Positions 23,317-28,182 of a stretch of 28,182 nt of DNA are shown piece after piece. This DNA is from Bacteroidales bacterium UBA5433. Lineage in GTDB: Bacteria > Bacteroidota > Bacteroidia > Bacteroidales > UBA932. The notes beneath the pieces were generated by a model. That model searched no databases and had not been told where the DNA came from. It was given only the letters and a program-made list of their open reading frames with translations. How positions within the stretch are numbered: the stretch's first letter is position 1; each line of letters opens with the position of its first letter. Location: assembly GCA_002427525.1 (NCBI GenBank), contig DIRP01000028.1, positions 1-28,182 on the forward strand, written 5' to 3'. Made by a program: the position numbers and the translations under genes.

Positions 23317-26037
23317 ATGGAACTAATTTTTCAAATACATTACAACGCCCCAAAAGGAAGTACCATGCAGCTCTGTATGGATAGTACATCATGGAAGAAC
23401 GGCAAGGCAACTTATGCCATGAACAGGCTGGAAGGAGGCTGGTGGGAAGTGCGGTTATTTCCGGAATCTCCAATAGCCGCCGATCTGACCTATGTATATT
23501 CCATTACATTCCCGGACGGAACAAAAAGAAATGAGTTCACAGGCCACCGGCACAAACAGCTCCCCCGTGCTGCACAAATTTATATAACGGACAGGTGGAT
23601 ACAACCCTCCTATTCTTACGTGTTTCCCACACACAAAATACAACCTCGGAAAAAATCAGGTTTGTCTCTTATTATCCAAACAGGTACCGTACCACACGGA
23701 TACCATGTGGCCCTTTGCGGAAACACAAAAGAAACAGGGATGTGGAATCCACTGCATGCTGTAGCATTGCAATATGCGGGAAGCGGCTTTTGGGAAGCTG
23801 CTCTGCCTGGATCCACAACAGAAATGCCTGCGGCATTACACACGCTGGAGTATAAATACATCATCCGCCGGGACAAAACAAACGAACTGCTGGAATGGGA
23901 AGAAGGTCCCAACCGCACGCTTTCACACCTCCCCGGTACAGGTAAACCGTCACACCTCCCCGGTACAGGTAAACCGTCACACCTCCCCGGCACAGATGAA
24001 CTTCACCACCTCCCGGCCTCGGGTAAAGCATACCGGATTATTGCCGAGGCTCCGTATAGAAGCCTCAGGGAGGGTTTGAAGCACGCAGGGACAGCGATTC
24101 CCGTTTTCTCTTTGCGTAGTGAAAACAGCTGGGGCATTGGCGATTTTGAAGACTTGAAACTGATGGCAACCTGGGCGGAAAAGACAGGTCAGCGGGTATT
24201 GCAAATCTTACCGGTAAACGATACTACCATGTACCACAATTGGATAGATTCCTACCCTTACGGAGGTATTTCCGTGATGGCCCTTCATCCGCTGTATGCC
24301 AATATACAGGCCATGTGCCCGGCTAACAAAGCTTCCGGACTTAAGCGATTTGAAAAAGAAAGGCTCCGTCTGAATGCACTGCCCCATCTAGATTACAACA
24401 GAGTAGATGCCCTTAAATGGCAGGCCTTAAAATACCTGTACAAAGAAACGGGAGAAGAGGTCATGAAGTCGGAAGCCTTCACATCTTTCGTTCAGGAAAA
24501 CAACCACTGGCTGCAACCCTATGCGTTATTTTGTGTGCTCAGGGACAAATTTGAAACGGCCGATTTTTCTCAATGGGGAAAGTACGCACATTATAACCCC
24601 GCTTTTATCTCGGACTTTGAAAACGAAAAATTGAATTTGTATGTTTTCATACAATATCACCTGGACAAACAATTAACAGAAGCTAAAGATGCCTTAACAG
24701 AAAAAGGCATCATCTTAAAAGGAGACATTCCCATTGGGATTACCCCGCAGAGTGTTGAGGCGTGGTCGCTTCCGCATCTGTTTCATATGGAATCCCAGGC
24801 CGGTGCTCCACCCGATGAGTTTTCCGTACACGGCCAAAATTGGGGATTCCCCACGTACAACTGGGAAGTGATGGAAAAAGACGGATACGCCTGGTGGAAA
24901 AACAGGTTTTCCTATATGGCTCGCTATTTCCACGCCTACCGCATTGACCACATCCTGGGATTTTTCAGAATCTGGACCATACCTGCAGAGCAATCGTCGG
25001 GCTTACTGGGATACTTTGACCCGGCTATGCCTTTTACCCACCGGGAACTACAGGAAAGAGGCGTTGCTTTAGATCACGAACGGATGGTCAACCCCTACAT
25101 TACCCATGAAATTCTGGAACAATATTTTGGCACAAGAGCAAAAGAAGTAAAAGAGAACTTCCTTACAAACAGCTCTATAGCCGGAAGGTACAACCTTAAA
25201 GAAACGTTTGGTACCCAAAAGAAGATCCTTGCTTATTTTGCTTCTCTTCCGGAGACCAACGAAAATAATGCCCTGCGTGACGGGCTTCTGAATTTGTGCG
25301 CCAACGTGCTTTTCATTTTACAACCGGGTAAAGAGAACGCATACCACCCGCGCATCTCGGCTCAGTACAGTGAATCTTACAAAGCACTTAACCAGGAAAC
25401 CAAGTTTGCTTTCAACCGCTTATACGACCATTTTTTCTACCACAGACATAACGAGTTCTGGTACCAACAAGCCATGAAAAAACTGCCGCCTTTAATCTCG
25501 GCAACTCCCATGTTGTGCTGTGCAGAAGATTTGGGAATGATCCCCGACTGCGTGCATCCTGTTATGAAAGAACTGTCTATGCTCAGCCTGGAAGTGCAGC
25601 GTATGCCCAAAGACAAGCACCTGGACTTTGGCGATCCGGCACACTATCCCTATTTATGTGTTTGCACTACCGGTACGCACGACATGAGTACGCTGCGCGG
25701 CTGGTGGGAAGAGGACCGTGATATTACAAACCGCTTTTACCATGCCTTTATGGGCATGCAGGGCGAAACCCCTTATTACTGTGAACCTGCTGTCTGCCGG
25801 CAGGTAATCAAAAGCCACCTGGACAGCCCGGCCATGCTCTGCATCCTTCCCTGGCAGGATTGGATGGCTCTTTCGGGGGAATTACGCCGGGAAAACCCAA
25901 ATGAGGAGCGTATCAACATCCCGGCCATCGTACCGCATTACTGGCGGTACCGCATGCATATGACGCTGGAAGAACTGCTTGAACAGAAAGATTTCAATAA
26001 ACGACTGCAGGAAATGATACACACATCCGGTCGCTAA
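23317..26037 (+). CDS. malQ: 4-alpha-glucanotransferase (GH77) with two N-terminal CBM20-type modules
   Basis: A cytosolic amylomaltase that transfers alpha-1,4-glucan units between maltooligosaccharides and releases glucose. The start is ATG at 23317. The longer frame begins with TTG inside the promoter box. Residues 1-105 and about 115-245 look like two CBM20 starch-binding modules (LIFQIHYNAPKGSTMQL and LIIQTGTVPHGYHVALCGN...WNP). The GH77 part has GDIPIGI, RIDHILG with nucleophile Asp544, CAEDLG with acid/base Glu737 and GTHDMSTLRGWW with Asp789. The 906-residue length suits the long Bacteroidota form. A repeat of SHLPGTGKP units interrupts the second module. It is divergent from the kinase operon and has no signal peptide. 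Confidence 0.95.
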   Translation: MELIFQIHYNAPKGSTMQLCMDSTSWKNGKATYAMNRLEGGWWEVRLFPESPIAADLTYVYSITFPDGTKRNEFTGHRHKQLPRAAQIYITDRWIQPSYSYVFPTHKIQPRKKSGLSLIIQTGTVPHGYHVALCGNTKETGMWNPLHAVALQYAGSGFWEAALPGSTTEMPAALHTLEYKYIIRRDKTNELLEWEEGPNRTLSHLPGTGKPSHLPGTGKPSHLPGTDELHHLPASGKAYRIIAEAPYRSLREGLKHAGTAIPVFSLRSENSWGIGDFEDLKLMATWAEKTGQRVLQILPVNDTTMYHNWIDSYPYGGISVMALHPLYANIQAMCPANKASGLKRFEKERLRLNALPHLDYNRVDALKWQALKYLYKETGEEVMKSEAFTSFVQENNHWLQPYALFCVLRDKFETADFSQWGKYAHYNPAFISDFENEKLNLYVFIQYHLDKQLTEAKDALTEKGIILKGDIPIGITPQSVEAWSLPHLFHMESQAGAPPDEFSVHGQNWGFPTYNWEVMEKDGYAWWKNRFSYMARYFHAYRIDHILGFFRIWTIPAEQSSGLLGYFDPAMPFTHRELQERGVALDHERMVNPYITHEILEQYFGTRAKEVKENFLTNSSIAGRYNLKETFGTQKKILAYFASLPETNENNALRDGLLNLCANVLFILQPGKENAYHPRISAQYSESYKALNQETKFAFNRLYDHFFYHRHNEFWYQQAMKKLPPLISATPMLCCAEDLGMIPDCVHPVMKELSMLSLEVQRMPKDKHLDFGDPAHYPYLCVCTTGTHDMSTLRGWWEEDRDITNRFYHAFMGMQGETPYYCEPAVCRQVIKSHLDSPAMLCILPWQDWMALSGELRRENPNEERINIPAIVPHYWRYRMHMTLEELLEQKDFNKRLQEMIHTSGR
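23923..24030 (+). repeat. 27-bp coding repeat inside malQ
   Basis: Two identical 27-bp units (23923-23949 and 23950-23976), a variant unit and a degenerate fourth encode SHLPGTGKP, SHLPGTGKP, SHLPGTDEL and HHLPASGKA. The array sits between the EWEEGPNR strand and the last strand of the second CBM20-like module, so it probably lengthens a surface loop. Confidence 0.88.
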
Positions 26038-26039
26038 CC

Positions 26040-26209
26040 CGCTTCTGCGTTTATTACCCCTTCTGCGGTTATTACCCCTTCTGTGGCTATTACTTCCTTC
26101 TGCGGTTATTACCCCTTCTGCGTTTACCCACTGTAGCAATTCAGCACAGTTATTACCCCATGCTGTGGCTATTACTTCCTTCTGCGGTTATTACCCCTTC
26201 TGCGTTTAC
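26040..26209. repeat. 18-bp tandem repeat between convergent genes
   Basis: Units close to CCTTCTGCGGTTATTACC fill the gap between the malQ stop and the 3' end of the peptidase gene. A 47-bp stretch is repeated exactly (26081-26127 and 26163-26209). The array touches the peptidase stop codon. There is no obvious hairpin terminator in the gap, so the transcripts from both sides may run into the repeats. Confidence 0.85.
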
Positions 26210-27180
26210 TCAATCGCAGTTCCCCGCTGTCCCCCTGCCGTAGCCCATGCCCGGTACATCATACCGGTATTGAATTCCATGGCAATATTTCCGTTCTTGT
26301 CCACACAGATAACACCGCCGCCGGAACCTTCCATTTTGTCAATCTTCTGAAAAATCACCTCGCGGGCTGCTTCCTCTACGCTCATACCTTTGTAGTCCAT
26401 CAGGGCGCTGATGTCAAAAGCCACGCATCGCCTTATCCACAACTCGCCATGACCTGTACCTGAAATTGCCACCGTATTGTTGTTGGCATACGTACCTGCA
26501 CCAATTATCGGCACATCACCTACCCTGCCCCAACGTTTTCCGCTCATGCCTCCGGTAGAAGTGGCTGCTGCCAGATTTCCCTTCTTGTCCAGGGCCACGC
26601 ATCCTACCGTTCCTTTAGGATCCGGTTCTTCCTGCTTCTCCTGTATCCTTATTAGCTGTTCCAAACGCTCCGGAGTGGAAAAGTACGAGTTTTCAACTAC
26701 CGTCAGTCCCATTTGCGCAGCAAAAGCCGAGGCGCCTTCGCCAATGAGCAACACGTGGGGCGAGTCTTCCATCACATGGCGGGCTGCCAGAATGGGGTTT
26801 TTGATATCGCGCAAACCTGCAACCGCTCCGGCCTGCAAATTACTGCCATCCATCACAGCAGCATCCAATTCATGCACCCCGTCCAGGGTAGTTACGGCAC
26901 CCTTTCCGGCATTAAAAAACGGACAATCTTCCAACCACAGCACAACTTGTGTGACAACGTCCAGAGCATCGGCCCCTTCTTCCAGTAACACTGTACCGGT
27001 TTCCAAAGCCTGATCCAACAAATCCAGATAATGTTGCCTGACCTCCGGTTGCATTTCCTTGGCAGAACCTGCTCCACCGTGCAGAACAATAGCCCACTCT
27101 TCTTTGGGGGTTTCATTAGTACAACCTGTTAAAAAGGCTACAAAAAATGGTAAAAGAAAAAAGAATACTATTTTTTTCAT
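26206..27180 (-). CDS. Isoaspartyl peptidase/L-asparaginase family lipoprotein
   Basis: An N-terminal nucleophile hydrolase that removes isoaspartyl residues from dipeptides or hydrolyses asparagine. The start at 27180 gives MKKIVFFFLLPFFVAFLTGC, a lipoprotein signal with Cys20. The frame from 27210 adds ten residues in front. The 325-residue precursor has the family opening AIVLHGGAG (30-38) and the self-cleavage site KG/TVGCVALD with nucleophile Thr191. STGGMSGKRWGRVGD and ISGTGHGE are the substrate-pocket motifs. Cleavage would split it into alpha and beta chains. The lipoprotein signal places it in the envelope, unlike the cytosolic bacterial type. It is not obviously linked to starch use. 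Confidence 0.92.
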   Translation of the reverse strand: MKKIVFFFLLPFFVAFLTGCTNETPKEEWAIVLHGGAGSAKEMQPEVRQHYLDLLDQALETGTVLLEEGADALDVVTQVVLWLEDCPFFNAGKGAVTTLDGVHELDAAVMDGSNLQAGAVAGLRDIKNPILAARHVMEDSPHVLLIGEGASAFAAQMGLTVVENSYFSTPERLEQLIRIQEKQEEPDPKGTVGCVALDKKGNLAAATSTGGMSGKRWGRVGDVPIIGAGTYANNNTVAISGTGHGELWIRRCVAFDISALMDYKGMSVEEAAREVIFQKIDKMEGSGGGVICVDKNGNIAMEFNTGMMYRAWATAGGQRGTAIE

Positions 27181-27249
27181 ATAATTATGGATTGAATTTT
27201 CTTTCAGCAAGGTACAATTATTTTGTTTTTTACAAAAAACAATCTATCT

Positions 27250-27257
27250 TAGTTTTG
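27250..27257 (+). promoter_or_regulatory. Orphan -7 box ahead of the candidate small RNA
   Basis: TAGTTTTG fits TAnnTTTG exactly. A TTTG at 27222-27225 is a -33 candidate, with a gap of 24 nt that is a little longer than usual. No gene starts within reach, but a strong terminator on the same strand lies about 60 nt downstream. Confidence 0.5.
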
Positions 27258-27263
27258 TTATTT

Positions 27264-27345
27264 TCGTGGCTGAATAGGTGCCACTTGTCGTTTTTAGTTC
27301 AAAAACCTATTGAAGCCGTCTGTAACAGACGGCTTCCCTTTTTTT
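27264..27345 (+). ncRNA. Candidate small RNA, about 80 nt
   Basis: The stretch between an orphan promoter-like box and a strong terminator has no reading frame with a credible start. It can fold in several ways: GTGGC with GCCAC (27266-27284), AATAGGT with ACCTATT (27273-27279 with 27305-27311), and an inner GTTTTT/AAAAAC hairpin (27290-27306). The 3' end would be the terminator stem. A leader or attenuator for the lipoprotein gene further right is the alternative, but that gene appears to have its own promoter. I do not recognise a known RNA family. Confidence 0.45.
27312..27345 (+). terminator. Strong rho-independent terminator, plus strand
   Basis: A perfect 11-bp stem (GAAGCCGTCTG with CAGACGGCTTC) around loop TAA is followed by CC and seven T. 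The T-run makes it directional for the plus strand. No protein gene on the plus strand lies between malQ and this site except across the convergent peptidase gene. Confidence 0.9.
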
Positions 27346-27458
27346 ACCAATACAGCCTGCTAACGCGCAAGATTCAAAGTGTAGCACGTTTATTGTAACA
27401 TACTATTGCAACATGTAGGAATATATTTACGTCTTATAGACATATTTATTTTTTGTAT

Positions 27459-27466
27459 TACATTTG
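27459..27466 (+). promoter_or_regulatory. -7 box for the right-end lipoprotein gene
   Basis: TACATTTG fits TAnnTTTG exactly and lies 27 nt before the chosen ATG. A direct repeat of a 13-bp unit (TATTGTAACATAC at 27391-27403, TATTGCAACATGT at 27404-27416) lies 42 nt further upstream and could be an activator site. Confidence 0.6.
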
Positions 27467-27493
27467 AGCTTACTATTCTTTAACAATCATTTT

Positions 27494-28027
27494 ATGAAAA
27501 GAGCACTTACTATCATTAGCATTTCTGTTTTTTCCATGCTTCTGTCATCCTGCTGGCCCAATGGAAATGATCAAGTCAAATCATATTTCTACAAAGAAGT
27601 TATCTATGAATTTAACAACCCTTACAGCAGCATAGATTATTATACAGCAGATCTGTTAAGTTGTTACGGTGTAAAAGATTTGGACAACCCGTCGCAAGGA
27701 ACGATATATGCTTCTGTTAAGGTTACAGCTAATACCAATTCCCAGCTGGATTTCAAATATGTAGAAGGAGGTATTGAAGAAACTTACCTGACAAAACATA
27801 TGGAATATCCACAAGTGAAATACTATGCAACGCCTTTTTCCCAAATATGCAATATGGCAACAGGAGAAACAACTACACTTAATCTGGTATTTCCCAATGT
27901 CCCGTCTTCTATCTTAAAAGTTGGGAGTATTCATGTTCACGTTACTATCAATGATGTCAAGCTGACTTCCTTTACCATCCATCAAATTCCCTACAGACCG
28001 GAATCCGACATCCTTTCCTGGAGGTAG
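27494..28027 (+). CDS. Unrecognised lipoprotein
   Basis: The start at 27494 gives MKRALTIISISVFSMLLSSC, a lipoprotein signal with Cys20. The frame from 27464 begins inside the promoter box. The 177-residue product appears beta-rich after the signal (for example TIYASVKVTANTNSQLDF and IHVHVTINDVKLTSFTI), but I recognise no domain and see no catalytic motif. It has its own promoter-like box and no close neighbours. Its last six codons and its stop lie in the first, degenerate unit of the 20-bp repeat that follows, so the repeat may have replaced or reshaped the natural C-terminus. Confidence 0.75.
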   Translation: MKRALTIISISVFSMLLSSCWPNGNDQVKSYFYKEVIYEFNNPYSSIDYYTADLLSCYGVKDLDNPSQGTIYASVKVTANTNSQLDFKYVEGGIEETYLTKHMEYPQVKYYATPFSQICNMATGETTTLNLVFPNVPSSILKVGSIHVHVTINDVKLTSFTIHQIPYRPESDILSWR

Positions 28028-28182
28028 ACATCCTTTGTTGAAGGTAGTCATCCTTTGTTGGAAGTAGTCATCCTTTGTTGGAAGTAGTCATCCTTTGTTG
28101 GAAGTAGTCGTCCTTTGTTGGAAGTAGTCATCCTTTGTTGGAAGTAGTCGTCCTTTGTTGGAAGTAGTCGTCCTTGTCTGGA
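28011..28182. repeat. 20-bp tandem repeat running off the window
   Basis: Eight full units of TCCTTTGTTGGAAGTAGTCA and close variants, with a partial ninth, run from inside the lipoprotein gene to the last base. Units differ mainly by A or G at the last base. The 20-bp period is not a multiple of three. The array probably continues beyond the window. Confidence 0.92.

Noticed and set aside
25882..26139. Minus-strand frame with repeated Arg/Asn/Gly across the 18-bp array
   Set aside because: It is produced by the repeat unit and the antisense of malQ and has no independent support.
27147..27398. 83-residue plus-strand frame across the peptidase start and the candidate RNA
   Set aside because: It starts inside the peptidase gene, runs through the strong terminator and has no recognisable content.

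Overview
The window looks like a chromosomal segment from a member of the Bacteroidales (Bacteroidota). The evidence is a complete SusCDEFG-type starch-utilisation cluster, many lipoproteins with Bacteroidota-style signal peptides, start regions without clear Shine-Dalgarno sequences, and several promoters matching the Bacteroidota -7 consensus TAnnTTTG. I cannot assign a genus from sequence alone.

Layout. Positions 1-536 hold no credible gene. They are a patchwork of short tandem repeats (10-, 11- and 12-bp units), a 23-bp foldback and palindromes, ending in the terminator of a tRNA-Leu(CAG) gene on the minus strand. Next, on the minus strand, comes a compact housekeeping operon: a DUF4296-like lipoprotein, a radical SAM protein, dtd and deoC, apparently driven by its own promoter at about 3690. 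From 20979 down to 3724 runs a single-strand array of nine genes with very short gaps: an MFS sugar permease, susC, susD, susE, a very large susF-like gene, susG, two further GH13 enzymes and a susA-like neopullulanase. Upstream of it, also on the minus strand, lies a three-gene regulatory operon (small four-helix membrane protein, LytS-type histidine kinase, LytTR response regulator). Divergent from that operon is malQ, a GH77 4-alpha-glucanotransferase with two N-terminal starch-binding modules. The right end has an isoaspartyl peptidase lipoprotein on the minus strand, a candidate small RNA on the plus strand, and an unrecognised lipoprotein gene running into a 20-bp tandem repeat that continues past the window edge.

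How the genes work together (inference from family knowledge). SusD, SusE and the SusF-like protein would bind starch at the cell surface, SusG would cut it there, and SusC would import maltooligosaccharides. Periplasmic SusA and probably one or both extra GH13 enzymes would trim them. The MFS permease would carry small products across the inner membrane, and cytosolic MalQ would disproportionate them. The classical regulator SusR and the GH97 alpha-glucosidase SusB are not present in this window. A LytS/LytTR pair sits where a regulator would be expected.

The most unusual features are the SusF-like protein with three tandem pairs of starch-binding-like modules (six in all), the LytS/LytTR system with a small membrane partner as the likely local regulator, an orphan promoter-plus-terminator pair that could make an RNA of about 80 nt, and the high density of short tandem repeats both inside genes (units of 9, 24 and 27 bp, all in frame) and between genes (10, 11, 12, 18 and 20 bp).
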